64,000 nucleotides of DNA from positions 62,001 to 126,000 of the forward strand of contig NZ_FPAT01000003.1 in NCBI RefSeq assembly GCF_900116555.1, given 5' to 3'. This stretch comes from Actinopolyspora lacussalsi subsp. righensis. Lineage in GTDB: Bacteria > Actinomycetota > Actinomycetes > Mycobacteriales > Pseudonocardiaceae. Each line of letters opens with the position of its first letter. Position 1 is the first letter of the stretch. The translations under genes were made by a program, and so were the position numbers. Under the pieces are notes generated by a model that made no database searches, had not been told where the DNA came from, and saw only the letters and a program-made list of their open reading frames with translations. This document shows, piece by piece, positions 26,810 through 35,677 of the stretch.

Positions 26810-27754
26810 GTGCGATCGGTGGAGGAAGCTTTCACTGCGGAGTCGGGCAGTCGGCACGCGCGGCTGCTCGGTCTCGCCTATCGACTCACCGGCAGCATCA
26901 CCGACGCGGAGGCGGTGCTGCGGCAGGCGCGCGTGCGGTTCGCCGGAGGCGGAGACGTGGCGGACTCGCCCGCTCACTGCCCGGACGACGGGCTGAGCGG
27001 CGCGGTGGGGGAACTGGCGGTGGATCGTGCGCTGTCGGGGGCGGCGCGCCGGGAGCACTACGTCGGCCCGTGGCTGCCCGAACCGATAGTCACACTGGAA
27101 GTACCGGCACGAACCACGGACCCGCTGGAGCGGATCACCCGCGCCGAGGACGTGCGCATGGCGGCGTTGCGGGTACTGCAGCAACTCACTCCGGAACAAC
27201 GGATCGCACTGGTGCTGCACGAGAACTTCGAGGTTCCGTTCGAGGAGATAGCCGGAATGCTCGGCTGCACGGCCACGACCGCCGGGCAGTACGCCTCCCG
27301 CGCACGGCGAGTCATGAACGAGGCACGGCCACCCCGCCGCGTGCCCGCCACCGAGCAGCACGAACTCGTCGAGGCGATGCTCGCCGCGCTCGCGTCGGGG
27401 GACGAGTGGCGGCTGGCACGGTTGCTTCACCCGCACGTGAGCGTGCACGGCGACAGCGACGGCAAGGCCCGCACCGCGTTGCGACCGGTCCACGGGCGGG
27501 ACAAGGTAACCCGTTTCCTGCTCAGCCTGATGCGCAAGTACCCGTCCCCCACTCCGTCGAACGTTCGATCGGTACTGGTCAACGGGGATCCGGGGTTGCT
27601 GCTTCCCGGAACCTCTAGCGGGGACGTCTTCCGCGATTCGGCGGCGGTGCGCGTGGTGGGGTTCGCGGTACGCGACGGGTGTGTCGCGGAGATCCACGAC
27701 ATCGTCAACCCGGACAAACTGACCAGGATCTCGTGCTCGCCCCCCTACGGCTGA
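26810..27754 (+). CDS. ECF41-type sigma factor with C-terminal SnoaL-like domain
   Basis: This 314-residue sigma-like protein has region 2 (about 5-75) and region 4 (about 115-170; LQQLTPEQRIALVLHENFEVPFEEI), and a C-terminal SnoaL/NTF2-like domain from about 185. ECF41 hallmarks are visible: VGPWLPEPI between the regions, and GDSDGKAR and VNPDKL in the tail, a module known to modulate these sigma factors. Region 2 is unusual: the acidic/Trp stretch is replaced by AEAVLRQARVRFAGGG. GTG at 26810 is chosen; TTG at 26789 and GTG at 26819 are alternatives. A COE/carboxymuconolactone gene, the common partner, is not adjacent. Confidence 0.82.
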   Translation: MRSVEEAFTAESGSRHARLLGLAYRLTGSITDAEAVLRQARVRFAGGGDVADSPAHCPDDGLSGAVGELAVDRALSGAARREHYVGPWLPEPIVTLEVPARTTDPLERITRAEDVRMAALRVLQQLTPEQRIALVLHENFEVPFEEIAGMLGCTATTAGQYASRARRVMNEARPPRRVPATEQHELVEAMLAALASGDEWRLARLLHPHVSVHGDSDGKARTALRPVHGRDKVTRFLLSLMRKYPSPTPSNVRSVLVNGDPGLLLPGTSSGDVFRDSAAVRVVGFAVRDGCVAEIHDIVNPDKLTRISCSPPYG

Positions 27755-27819
27755 GCCGCTGTCGGCGGTCGAAACCGGCGGGATGAGCGAGTCACGCCGG
27801 AGTTGGTGAGGCCCCGGGC

Positions 27820-28959
27820 TCAGCGAGGCCCACCGGGGTCGGTGATCCTTGCCAGGAAGTGAACGAACCCGCTCTGCCGGTGACGGAGCAGGAACAGGAA
27901 CGGCCGATCCACCCGTACTCGCACGGGATCGTCGAACAACGAGGTCAACCGCATCATCACCGCGGTGGCGGCCGCTCCTTCCACACCGTGCTCGTCGACC
28001 CGTAGCACGGCCTCGTGCAGCGCGGTGGATACCCGCAGCGGCCGCGGGGTCAGGGGCGCGAAGTCCGCGGCGGGCGTGAACGCCCGGCGCACTCCCAAGG
28101 CCGCCAGCGGCTCGTCCAGCTCGCCGGAACCGGACACGGCGAAGCGCGGCAACCGGAGTTCGACCGGACACTCCTCGACCGCTTCGAGCAGCCGGAGCAG
28201 CGTGTCGTGGTCGAGCGCCGGTTCCGCGGTGGCCAGCTCCGCGTCGGGCAACAGCACGAACGCGTCGAAGCCTCCCTCCAGTCCCGCCCGAACGACCCGC
28301 CAACCGTGATGATGGGCGTAGCCGAGTCGAGCGCTCACACGCATGAGTGAGACAGGTTGTTCCCCTGCCGGAGTAAGGAACGAACCGGATCTCGTCTCGT
28401 TCGGATCGAAGACCTCCTGCCACGGCGCCTTCAGGTACAGCGCGTTGACCAGCGCCGCGACCGTGTCCGAGTTCACCGCTCCCGGTTTGACCAGCTCGGG
28501 GATCAACCGCCGGGTCACGTCCGCCACGTCCTGGTTGATCCGCTCCCGTGTCCGTTCCGGGGCGTCCCGGAACGGGGCGGTGCGAATCCCCGCGCCGAAC
28601 CGCTGTTCGAGTGCCGCCGGGGAGTCCGTTTCGAGCGGTAGCCGCTCGTCGGCCCACAGCCGGTTGGCGACCGCGAGGGCGACGCTGTCCCGGGATTCGG
28701 CGCTGTCCCGGGATTCGGCGCTGTCCCGGGATTCGGCCTCGGGACGCGCTGCCGCGTTCAGCGATTCGACGAACTCCGGCTCCGCCGGATCCGTCCCCAG
28801 GGCCTCGACGACCTCGGCGCGGGTCCGTCCCCGCGTGATCTCCGCGAGCAGCCCCAGTGCCGTCGTCACCGAGTACGGGGACCAGCAGTGGTTCTCACGG
28901 GGGTCGGGGGCGAGCCGCCGGTGCAGCCACCACAGGAATCGCAACTCGGTGTTCACCAC
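27820..28959 (-). CDS. serpin family protein
   Basis: This 379-residue protein has the serpin plan: an N-terminal helix start (WSPYSVTTALGLLAEITRG), the shutter region NALYLKAPW, breach segments FDAFVLLPDAEL, and a C-terminal reactive loop EHGVEGAAATAVMMRLTSLF followed by VDRPFLFLLRH. The small, Ala-rich hinge suggests an inhibitory serpin, and by antitrypsin-like counting P1 would be Thr with Arg two residues before. No signal peptide is seen, so it is probably cytoplasmic. Three copies of SAESRD (18-bp repeats) sit near residue 80. Serpins are scattered in bacteria, suggesting past transfer. Confidence 0.93.
   Translation of the reverse strand: MVNTELRFLWWLHRRLAPDPRENHCWSPYSVTTALGLLAEITRGRTRAEVVEALGTDPAEPEFVESLNAAARPEAESRDSAESRDSAESRDSVALAVANRLWADERLPLETDSPAALEQRFGAGIRTAPFRDAPERTRERINQDVADVTRRLIPELVKPGAVNSDTVAALVNALYLKAPWQEVFDPNETRSGSFLTPAGEQPVSLMRVSARLGYAHHHGWRVVRAGLEGGFDAFVLLPDAELATAEPALDHDTLLRLLEAVEECPVELRLPRFAVSGSGELDEPLAALGVRRAFTPAADFAPLTPRPLRVSTALHEAVLRVDEHGVEGAAATAVMMRLTSLFDDPVRVRVDRPFLFLLRHRQSGFVHFLARITDPGGPR
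28684..28737. repeat. three perfect 18-bp tandem repeats inside the serpin gene
   Basis: The unit GCTGTCCCGGGATTCGGC repeats exactly three times and adds SAESRD hexapeptides in frame to the serpin. Perfect identity points to recent expansion, so copy number may vary among strains. Confidence 0.95.
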
Positions 28960-29102
28960 GACGCGGTACTCCGATCGGTCTCGCGAGGCGTTTACCGGAG
29001 GCGAGTCTGCCAGTGAGAGGCCGTACCGGGCGAGCTTTCGGAGGGATTCCGCCGAGTCCGACCGTCGGGCGGCCGAAGCGGCGAAGAGGCCGCGGGAGGC
29101 TA

Positions 29103-29297
29103 CTACCCCAGCGTCTCCTCGATGTCGGCCAGCCCCATCAGGCGGAGCTCCTGGGCGATGTAGCCGGCCGCGCGTTCGGCGGCGGGATCCTGCCAGCGCA
29201 GATCCGTCACCCAGTCGGCGACATTGTCCGAGTTGATGTAGGGCTCGCCGTCGACGACGACCTTCTGGATGTGATGCCGGTTCACGTCGTTGGACAT
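29103..29297 (-). CDS. small acidic protein, unknown function
   Basis: This 64-residue soluble protein reads MSNDVNRHHIQKVVVDGEPY, then ADWVTDLRW and a helical end with DIEETLG. CCAGGAGCC gives a good ribosome site before the ATG at 29297. The family is unknown to me. It lies between the serpin and dgt, with an AT-rich leader containing inverted repeats that look regulatory. Confidence 0.65.
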   Translation of the reverse strand: MSNDVNRHHIQKVVVDGEPYINSDNVADWVTDLRWQDPAAERAAGYIAQELRLMGLADIEETLG

Positions 29298-29370
29298 CGG
29301 GGCTCCTGGCGGCTTATCGGGGACTGCCGCAAATTTTCACACGAAAGTTGGAATCATGACCAGTTAAAAT

Positions 29371-29411
29371 CACGCTGCGTATTAGCGTGCACCAACAAAT
29401 GCGTTTTACGC
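29371..29411. promoter_or_regulatory. inverted repeats in AT-rich gap before the 64-residue gene
   Basis: CACGCT (29371-29376) and AGCGTG (29384-29389) are perfect 6-bp arms; GCGT-TTT-ACGC (29401-29411) is a second palindrome. The 130-base gap is AT-rich for this genome and holds the minus-strand promoter region of the 64-residue gene. Candidate operators. Confidence 0.4.
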
Positions 29412-29429
29412 TGCCTTGTCTGACATAGG

Positions 29430-30722
29430 TCACACTGAATAACCGGTTTTAGTCACCCAATGTGCATGCCAGGACACCGCTTGGGCGTCGGTGAACGAGG
29501 CCACCTGATCGAGCAAGGCACGCAGTCGCCCGCGGTCGTCGGAAGCGGCCTCCCAGGCGACCCGCGCCGCCGGAGTCAACGAGGCGGGAGCGGCCCGCGC
29601 CAGCACGTTGACCAACTCGGTGAGGATCCGACGCTGCGACTCCTGCAGCCGCAGCCGCTCCGGGTCGCTCATGACGTAGCGCAGTGCCATGGCCTTGAGT
29701 ACCGCCACCTCGGCGGCCACCTCTTCCGGCACCACCAGCTCGGCCGCGTAACGCGTCAGCGGACCGGTCCCGAACTCCGACCTGGTGGCTCGTACCGCCG
29801 CGGCGACGAACCGCCCCACCAGCTCACTGGTCAGCCGCTTGAGCGCCACCTGCGCGGTGACCGAACCGTCGTAGTCGAGCACGGCCGCGAGAGCGGGGTT
29901 CGCCACCAGTTCGAAAGCCGCCGCCTCCAACGATCCGGTGTCCAGCGGTCGCTGCCCACGGAAGTACTTGTCCGCGATACGCAGGATCTCCCCACGCTCC
30001 TCGGGATCCAACAGAGCCCGCGGTGTGATCCGCCCGGTGTGCACCCCGTCCTCCAAGTCGTGCACCGAATAGGCGACGTCGTCGGCCCAGTCCATGATCT
30101 GGGCCTCCAGACAACGCGTCCGGGGAGGCGCTCCCCGCCGCAGCCACCGGAACACGGCCGAGTCCGACTCGTAGACCCCGAACTTGCCGTATCCGTCGTG
30201 CGACAGCGGCCACGGGTATTTCGTGGCGGCGTCCAGGCAGGCACGGGTGAGGTTGAGACCGCACTCGGTACCGTCCGGAGCCACCAGCTTGGGTTCGAGT
30301 CTGGTCAGGATCCGCAACGTCTGCGCGTTGCCCTCGAAACCACCGCAGTCCGCCGCGAGCTCCGCGAGCGCGTCTTCCCCGTTGTGGCCGAACGGCGGAT
30401 GACCGATGTCGTGGGCCAACCCGGCGGTGTCCACCACGTCGGGGTCGGTTCCCAGCTCCACCGCGATGGCGCGACCGATCTGTGCGACCTCCAGGGAATG
30501 GGTGAGCCTCGTCCGGGGGACATCACCCTCACCGGGCCCCATCACCTGAGTCTTACCCGCGAGACGACGTAACGCGGCCGAGTGCAGCACGCGCGCACGA
30601 TCACGTGCGAAGGGCGCACGCGGCAGCGGCTCCCCGCCGGCCGACTCGGAGACCTTGGGGGACTCGTCGACCAGCCGCTGTGAGTCGTGCTCGGTGTAGC
30701 CCGGCGGCCGGAGTGCGGACAT
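29430..30722 (-). CDS. dgt: deoxyguanosinetriphosphate triphosphohydrolase-like protein
   Basis: This 430-residue HD-domain enzyme hydrolyses dNTPs to nucleoside and triphosphate, adjusting nucleotide pools. Metal ligands are visible: RLTHSLEV (His), GLAHDIGHPPFGH (His-Asp pair) and DWADDVAYSVHD (Asp). The opening RARVLHSAALRRLAGKTQV matches the family. The ATG at 30722 (MSALRPPGYTEHD) is preferred over one 11 codons upstream. Synteny with dnaG downstream and glyS upstream is the same as in mycobacteria. Confidence 0.94.
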   Translation of the reverse strand: MSALRPPGYTEHDSQRLVDESPKVSESAGGEPLPRAPFARDRARVLHSAALRRLAGKTQVMGPGEGDVPRTRLTHSLEVAQIGRAIAVELGTDPDVVDTAGLAHDIGHPPFGHNGEDALAELAADCGGFEGNAQTLRILTRLEPKLVAPDGTECGLNLTRACLDAATKYPWPLSHDGYGKFGVYESDSAVFRWLRRGAPPRTRCLEAQIMDWADDVAYSVHDLEDGVHTGRITPRALLDPEERGEILRIADKYFRGQRPLDTGSLEAAAFELVANPALAAVLDYDGSVTAQVALKRLTSELVGRFVAAAVRATRSEFGTGPLTRYAAELVVPEEVAAEVAVLKAMALRYVMSDPERLRLQESQRRILTELVNVLARAAPASLTPAARVAWEAASDDRGRLRALLDQVASFTDAQAVSWHAHWVTKTGYSV

Positions 30723-30803
30723 CGACCACAGCCTACGGAACGGGTCCGACAACACGCCGCGAACGAGTCAGCGCGTCGGCGGTGGGCCGATGAACTCCTA
30801 CCG

Positions 30804-31469
30804 CTACCCGAGTCCGTATCCGGTGACGTCCGCCGAGGCGTGCATGACGCGGTAGAACAACATCGCGGCCGCCTCGCGCAGGATGTAGGCGGTCCGCACG
30901 TCCTCGGTCGGGCCACTCCTGGTCGGCGAGACCATGGCCCGCAACCCCTGGTCCTCGGCCATGGTCCGGCACCGCCAGGAGTGCCAGGGGTCGCTGACGA
31001 TCAGTGCCGAGTCCCAGTCGCGGCGCTCGGCGACCTCGGAGACGGCACGGATGCTGCGCAGCGTGTCGCTGCCGACCTCGGCCTCCACCACGGCTCCCGG
31101 CGGTACCCCTTGCTCGATCAACCACATGCTGCCCGCCTGGGCCTCCGTGTAGTTGTCACCGGCCTGGTTACCGCCGACAGTGACGATGTGCTCGGAGAGC
31201 CCACTCCGATAGAGCTCCAGCGCGTGCTCCAGCCTGCTGCGCAACACCGGGGAGGGATCCCCGTTGTACTGCGCGGCCCCGAGAACCACGATCATGTCGG
31301 CGCTGCGCCGATGATCGACGAGCGCTACCTGCCAGACCCGGAAAGCGGTGCCACCGAGCACCAGCGAGGCGACCAGCAGCGCACCGAGGAGTGCTCTGCC
31401 GATCCAGACGGTGATGCGCCCACGGCGCCGCGTCCGGCCGGTTTCGGGGTGATGGGTCACGTCACGCAT
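30804..31469 (-). CDS. YdcF/SanA-like DUF218 membrane protein
   Basis: This 221-residue protein has one N-terminal membrane helix (about 23-45), then a DUF218 domain outside: SADMIVVLGAAQYNG, SRLEHALELYRSGLS, VTVGGN, then DTLRSIRAVSEVAERR and ALIVSDPWHSWRC. Relatives such as SanA and ElyC take part in envelope integrity, probably acting on polyprenyl-linked intermediates, but the reaction is not settled. It lies between dgt and glyS on the same strand with short gaps and may be cotranscribed. Confidence 0.88.
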   Translation of the reverse strand: MRDVTHHPETGRTRRRGRITVWIGRALLGALLVASLVLGGTAFRVWQVALVDHRRSADMIVVLGAAQYNGDPSPVLRSRLEHALELYRSGLSEHIVTVGGNQAGDNYTEAQAGSMWLIEQGVPPGAVVEAEVGSDTLRSIRAVSEVAERRDWDSALIVSDPWHSWRCRTMAEDQGLRAMVSPTRSGPTEDVRTAYILREAAAMLFYRVMHASADVTGYGLG

Positions 31470-31508
31470 CGTTGCAGATCCGCCACCGACGACGCGCGAG
31501 CCCCGGGA

Positions 31509-32900
31509 TCAGCAACCGACCAGGCGAGCCGCCAGGTACGCCTCCAGTTTGTCGATGGCCACCCGCTCCTGCTCCATCGTGTCGCGTTCGCGCACCGTCA
31601 CCGCGTGATCGGACAGCGAGTCGAAGTCGACCGTGACGCAGAACGGGGTACCGATCTCGTCGTGCCTGCGATAGCGCCTTCCGATGGCGCCCGCGTCGTC
31701 GAAGTCGATGTTCCAGTTGCGGCGCAGCGTGGCCGCGACGTCCCGCGCCTTCGGGGAGAGGTCGGCGTTCCGCGACAGCGGCAGCACCGCGACCTTGATC
31801 GGCGCCAGCCTGCGGTCGAGCTTGAGCACCACGCGCTTGTCCACCCCGCCCTTGGCGTTGGGGGCCTCGTCCTCGCGGTAGGCGTCGACCAGGAAGGCCA
31901 TCATCGGCCTGCCGAGCCCGGCCGCGGGCTCGATCACGTAGGGGCGGTAGCGGGAGTTGCTGGTCTGGTCGAAGTACGACAGGTCCACGCCGGAATGATT
32001 GGAGTGGGTGGTCAGGTCGAAGTCCGTCCGGTTCGCGACGCCCTCCAGCTCACCCCACTCGCTGCCGCTGAAGCCGAAGCGGTACTCGATGTCGACGGTC
32101 CGCTTGGAGTAGTGCGAGAGCTTTTCCTTGGGGTGCTCGTAATGGCGGATGTTGTTCGGATCGATGCCGAGCCCGGTGTACCACTCGGTGCGGTTGGCGA
32201 TCCAGTACTCGTGCCAGGACTCGTCCTCACCCGGCTCGACGAAGAACTCCATCTCCATCTGCTCGAACTCGCGGGTGCGGAAGATGAAGTTTCCGGGGGT
32301 CACCTCGTTGCGGAACGACTTGCCGACCTGGCCGATCCCGAACGGCGGTTTCTTGCGCGCCGTGGTCATCACGTTCAGGAAGTTGACGAAGATGCCCTGA
32401 GCCGTCTCCGGGCGCAGGTAGTGCAACCCCTCCTCCGAGTCGACAGGACCCAGGAAGGTCTTGAGCAGGCCGTTGAACATCTTCGGCTCGGTGAACTGGC
32501 CGCGGTTCCCGCAGTTCGGGCAGGGCACCTCGGAGAGGTCGCTGTCGTCGACGTCCTTGCCGGTACGCTCGGCGTACTCCTCGGCGAGCTGGTCGGAGCG
32601 GTGCCGGTGGTGACAGGCGGTGCACTCGACCAACGGATCCACGAACTCCTGCACGTGCCCGGACGCTTCCCAGACCTCGCGCGGCAGGATGACCGAGGAG
32701 TCCAGGCCGACGACGTCGTCCCGCCCCTGCACCATGCTGCGCCACCACTGGCGCTTGATGTTGTCCTTGAGCTCCACCCCGAGCGGCCCGTAATCCCATG
32801 CCGACCGGGTACCGCCGTAAATTTCGCCGCTCGGGTAGACGAAGCCACGACGCTTGCACAGATTCACGATCGTTTCGATCTGGTCGGTGGGCACGCTCAC
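31509..32900 (-). CDS. glyS: glycyl-tRNA synthetase (single-chain type)
   Basis: GlyRS charges tRNA-Gly with glycine. This is the homodimeric class II type of 463 residues, not the alpha/beta type. Seen: [19 protein letters not shown] near the N-terminus, a zinc site (CTACHHRH and CPNCG), motif 2 region [21 protein letters not shown], and motif 3 in [18 protein letters not shown]-terminal anticodon-binding domain ends [10 protein letters not shown]-like. Mycobacterial glyS has the same position before the SmtB-type regulator and zur. Confidence 0.97.
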   Translation of the reverse strand: MSVPTDQIETIVNLCKRRGFVYPSGEIYGGTRSAWDYGPLGVELKDNIKRQWWRSMVQGRDDVVGLDSSVILPREVWEASGHVQEFVDPLVECTACHHRHRSDQLAEEYAERTGKDVDDSDLSEVPCPNCGNRGQFTEPKMFNGLLKTFLGPVDSEEGLHYLRPETAQGIFVNFLNVMTTARKKPPFGIGQVGKSFRNEVTPGNFIFRTREFEQMEMEFFVEPGEDESWHEYWIANRTEWYTGLGIDPNNIRHYEHPKEKLSHYSKRTVDIEYRFGFSGSEWGELEGVANRTDFDLTTHSNHSGVDLSYFDQTSNSRYRPYVIEPAAGLGRPMMAFLVDAYREDEAPNAKGGVDKRVVLKLDRRLAPIKVAVLPLSRNADLSPKARDVAATLRRNWNIDFDDAGAIGRRYRRHDEIGTPFCVTVDFDSLSDHAVTVRERDTMEQERVAIDKLEAYLAARLVGC

Positions 32901-33247
32901 TCCACGCTTGTCGCTGGTTGCTCGGGCTCCGGCCGGAAATCGGTTCGGTACTCGACGAATCGGCCGGGCTGGTCCCGCGGATTCCCGACGGTGAGTTTCC
33001 CAGCGTACCGAGGCAGCATCGCGGGCGGCGCGGCCCCACCCCGCAGTGCCGACACCCGCGACCTCGGCTGCGCCCGCCGAAGTGGACGACGCCCGTAGGA
33101 TGGACGGTGTTCCACGACCAACTCGCGACGAGGCGACGAAAGGACCCCTTCGGCCACGACACTGCGCCGCGTGTGCCTCGGAGGACTCGTACCGCCGTGA
33201 CCGGCGGGCGGTCGGTCATCACGTGGTAGTGCCGCTGATCACCTCTC
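32901..33247. other. divergent intergenic region, glyS and SmtB-type regulator
   Basis: These 347 bases hold both promoters. A small hairpin CCGCCG-TGAC-CGGCGG lies at 33192-33207, about 40 bases before the regulator start. I see no T-box and no AT-rich SmtB-type operator. Confidence 0.45.
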
Positions 33248-33625
33248 ATGCGCAACGACGAAGAGCACTCCGGCGAACGAGCCGAACCGGCCACGGTCCC
33301 CGCCGGTGACCCGGAGACCCTTACCGAGGCGGGTGAGTTGCTGCGGGCACTGGCGGCGCCGGTGCGGATCGCCATCGTGCTGCAACTGCGCGCCGGCGAA
33401 CGCTGTGTGCACGAACTCGTCGACGCGCTCGGCGTGGCCCAGCCGCTCATCAGCCAACATCTCCGGGTGCTGAAAACGGCTGGTGTGGTGCGTGGCCGCC
33501 GCAACGGGCGCGAGGTGGTCTACCGGCTGGTGGACGACCATCTGGCGCACATAGTCGTGGACGCCGTAGCCCACGCGGAAGAGGGTTCGGAGGACGAGAA
33601 CGCCTCCACGGTGAACGCGCCCTAG
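33248..33625 (+). CDS. ArsR/SmtB-family zinc-sensing repressor
   Basis: This 125-residue winged-helix repressor has LRALAAPVRIAIVLQL, VHELVDALGVAQPLISQHL as the recognition helix and the wing RRNGREVVYRL. Its last helix contains DDH, ten residues, then HAEE, fitting the DxH-x10-HxxE zinc site of SmtB/ZiaR-type sensors. It lies just before zur, the order found in mycobacteria, where the SmtB-type protein controls its own operon with zur in response to zinc. Start ATG; ribosome site weak. Confidence 0.9.
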   Translation: MRNDEEHSGERAEPATVPAGDPETLTEAGELLRALAAPVRIAIVLQLRAGERCVHELVDALGVAQPLISQHLRVLKTAGVVRGRRNGREVVYRLVDDHLAHIVVDAVAHAEEGSEDENASTVNAP

Positions 33626-33741
33626 TCGATGACACGATTCGACCGAGGGATCGTCGACCTCCCCTGAGCGGGGCTCCGCACGCCAGAACGAGAATCCACT
33701 TACAACCCCGTACACACACCCGAGCAGAAGACGGAGAAAGC

Positions 33742-34158
33742 GTGACCTCCAGCGAGCGTCCCTCGGCCGCGATCCCGGGTCTGCGGTCCACCAAGCAGCG
33801 GGCCGCGGTGTCGCGTCTACTCAGCGAGATCGACGATTTCCGCTCCGCGCAGGAGCTGCACGAGCAGCTGCGGAACCGCGGCGAAGGGATCGGGCTGACA
33901 ACCGTCTACCGCACGCTGCAGTCGCTGGCCGACGCGGGTGAGATCGACGTGCTTCGCAGTGACTCCGGGGAAGCCGTCTACCGGAAGTGCTCCACCGACC
34001 ACCACCACCATCTGGTCTGCCGGTACTGCGGCAGAACGGTCGAGGTGGCGGACCCCCCGGTGGAGGACTGGGCGGAACGGATCGCCATCGAGCACGGCTT
34101 CTCCGAGGTGGATCACACCGTCGAGATAATCGGCACCTGCTCCGAGTGCGGAGTCTGA
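33742..34158 (+). CDS. zur: zinc uptake regulator (Fur family)
   Basis: This 138-residue Fur-family repressor of zinc acquisition genes has an N-terminal winged helix (RSTKQRAAVSRLL, GLTTVYRTLQSLADAGEI), the His-rich hinge CSTDHHHHLVCRYCG and a C-terminal structural zinc site, with CRYC and CSEC cysteine pairs. The zinc-type rather than iron-type choice rests on position after an SmtB-type sensor and on synteny with mycobacterial furB/zur. GTG follows GGAGAAAGC. A GC hairpin follows the stop. Confidence 0.93.
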   Translation: MTSSERPSAAIPGLRSTKQRAAVSRLLSEIDDFRSAQELHEQLRNRGEGIGLTTVYRTLQSLADAGEIDVLRSDSGEAVYRKCSTDHHHHLVCRYCGRTVEVADPPVEDWAERIAIEHGFSEVDHTVEIIGTCSECGV

Positions 34159-34165
34159 TATCCAC

Positions 34166-34186
34166 CGGGCGGGCGACACCCGCCCG
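34166..34186 (+). terminator. hairpin after zur
   Basis: CGGGCGGG (34166-34173) and CCCGCCCG (34179-34186) form a perfect 8-bp stem with loop CGACA, eight bases past the zur stop. No U-tract. Probable end of the smtB-zur transcript, convergent with the uppS operon. Confidence 0.6.
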
Positions 34187-34309
34187 TCGCGGAACATGCC
34201 GGGAACCGGAGTCACGAACGGCCGCACACGGCCCCCGGAGAGCTCACTGGTCGGGCCCGTGCTCCCCGCCACCGGTTCGAGGGACCCCGCCACCGGATCG
34301 AGGTCCCGT

Positions 34310-34759
34310 TCAGCCGGGATCGCCGAACCCGGCCACCACCTCGGAGCCGAACGCCTCGGCGAGTTCCCCCCGCAGCTGCGACCCGCCGGAAATCACGAGC
34401 ATCAGCAACGTGGCCAACGGCTCCTCCGCCATCCCGTCCGCGGGGAACGCATAGCGCAGCGTGAGATCCGTTCCACCCTCGGTGCGCACCACACCGAGCG
34501 TGCCGAACATGCCCTGGCCGGCGCGTTCGGCCACCCATCGAGCTATCGCGTCCTCCTGGGGCAGGTCCCAGGCGATTACGCAGGTCAGACTCAGCACGGT
34601 CAGCCCATCGGCGAGGCGCATCGCCTGCAACGCGCACGGCGTACCGGAGTGCAGGAAGGTCAGCGCGCCGTCGTCGTCGACCCGTACCTCGTAGTAGTTC
34701 TCCAGCGCGCGTTTGGCCACTGTCAGCAGATCGGCCGTCCCGGCGGCTTCACTCGACAT
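34310..34759 (-). CDS. conserved protein, possibly YbjN-like chaperone fold
   Basis: This is a 149-residue soluble protein of unknown function. Order and length match the small mycobacterial gene next to uppS. Seen: an N-terminal helix, a strand pair with DDDGALTFLHSGTPCALQA, core strands TVLSLTCVIAWDLP, and a long helical end. The alternation resembles YbjN or type III chaperone folds, which is tentative. Its ATG overlaps the uppS stop by one base (TGATG), so it is translated from the uppS message. Confidence 0.75.
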   Translation of the reverse strand: MSSEAAGTADLLTVAKRALENYYEVRVDDDGALTFLHSGTPCALQAMRLADGLTVLSLTCVIAWDLPQEDAIARWVAERAGQGMFGTLGVVRTEGGTDLTLRYAFPADGMAEEPLATLLMLVISGGSQLRGELAEAFGSEVVAGFGDPG

Positions 34760-35604
34760 CAATGTTGCTCCCCATCGGGCTCGGCCGAGCTCGAATCCGG
34801 CTCGGTTCGGTCCACCGCACCGCCGAATCGACGATCACGGCGCGCGTAAGCGGCACAGGCGTCCCAGAAGTGAGTGCGGTCCACGTCCGGGAACAGCGTG
34901 TCCTGAAAGACCATCTCGGCATAGGCGGACTGCCAGAGCATGAAGTTGGAGGTGCGGCGTTCCCCGGAGGGACGGATGAACAGATCCACATCCGGCATCT
35001 GGGGCTGGTACAGGTGGCGTGCCACCGTACGCTGGTCCACCTTGTCCGGATTGATCTTGCCCGCCGCGGCGAGTCTGGCGATCTCACGTGCCGAGTCACC
35101 GATCTCCGCGCGCCCGCCGTAGTTGACGCACATCGTCAGGTTCATGACCTGGTTCTCGGCGGTACGCCGCTCCGCGGCCCGCAGCTCGTCGACGACACTG
35201 CGCCAGAGTTTGGGACGCCGACCCGCCCAACGCACCCGCACACCGAGTTCGTCGAGCTCGTCCACCCTGCGGTGGATCACGTCCCGGTTGAAGCCCATCA
35301 GGAACTTGACCTCATCGGGGCTGCGTTTCCAGTTCTCGGTGGAGAAGGCGTACAGCGACAGCCACTGCACCCCCAGCTGGATCGCCCCGCGCGTCAGTTC
35401 CAGGACCACCGCCTCACCGCGTTTGTGCCCCTCGATACGCGGCAGACCGCGCTCGTTCGCCCACCTGCCGTTGCCGTCCATGACCACGGCGACGTGGTTG
35501 GGCACCAGCTCCGGTGGAAGCGAGGGGGGTTGTGCTCCGGAGGGATGCGGGTCGGGCGCCCGCACGTTCGGCGCTTCCCTGTCCCGCCCGCGGCGTCGCA
35601 GCAT
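34759..35604 (-). CDS. uppS: polyprenyl diphosphate synthase (cis-prenyltransferase)
   Basis: This cis-prenyltransferase adds isopentenyl units to make the C50-C55 carrier for peptidoglycan and arabinan synthesis. Seen: [13 protein letters not shown] with the catalytic Asp, [20 protein letters not shown] and [15 protein letters not shown]. At 281 residues with a Pro-rich lead it matches mycobacterial decaprenyl diphosphate synthase. ATG at 35604 has GAAGGGGAC upstream; an earlier GTG-type start would add 18 residues. It is followed by an overlapping small gene and preceded by a GNAT gene. Confidence 0.95.
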   Translation of the reverse strand: MLRRRGRDREAPNVRAPDPHPSGAQPPSLPPELVPNHVAVVMDGNGRWANERGLPRIEGHKRGEAVVLELTRGAIQLGVQWLSLYAFSTENWKRSPDEVKFLMGFNRDVIHRRVDELDELGVRVRWAGRRPKLWRSVVDELRAAERRTAENQVMNLTMCVNYGGRAEIGDSAREIARLAAAGKINPDKVDQRTVARHLYQPQMPDVDLFIRPSGERRTSNFMLWQSAYAEMVFQDTLFPDVDRTHFWDACAAYARRDRRFGGAVDRTEPDSSSAEPDGEQH

Positions 35605-35677
35605 CGATGGGTCCCCTTCGTGGTCGCTGGGCCGAGTCCTTCCCGAACCGTCTCCCATTCTCGCGAACGCGACGGCA

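Noticed and set aside
30687-33098. Plus-strand open frame of about 800 codons
   Set aside because: Antisense to the YdcF-like gene and glyS, both of which have clear family motifs.
33640-33741. Possible Zur box before zur
   Set aside because: No match to the TGAAAATnATTTTCA-type palindrome could be found in this gap.
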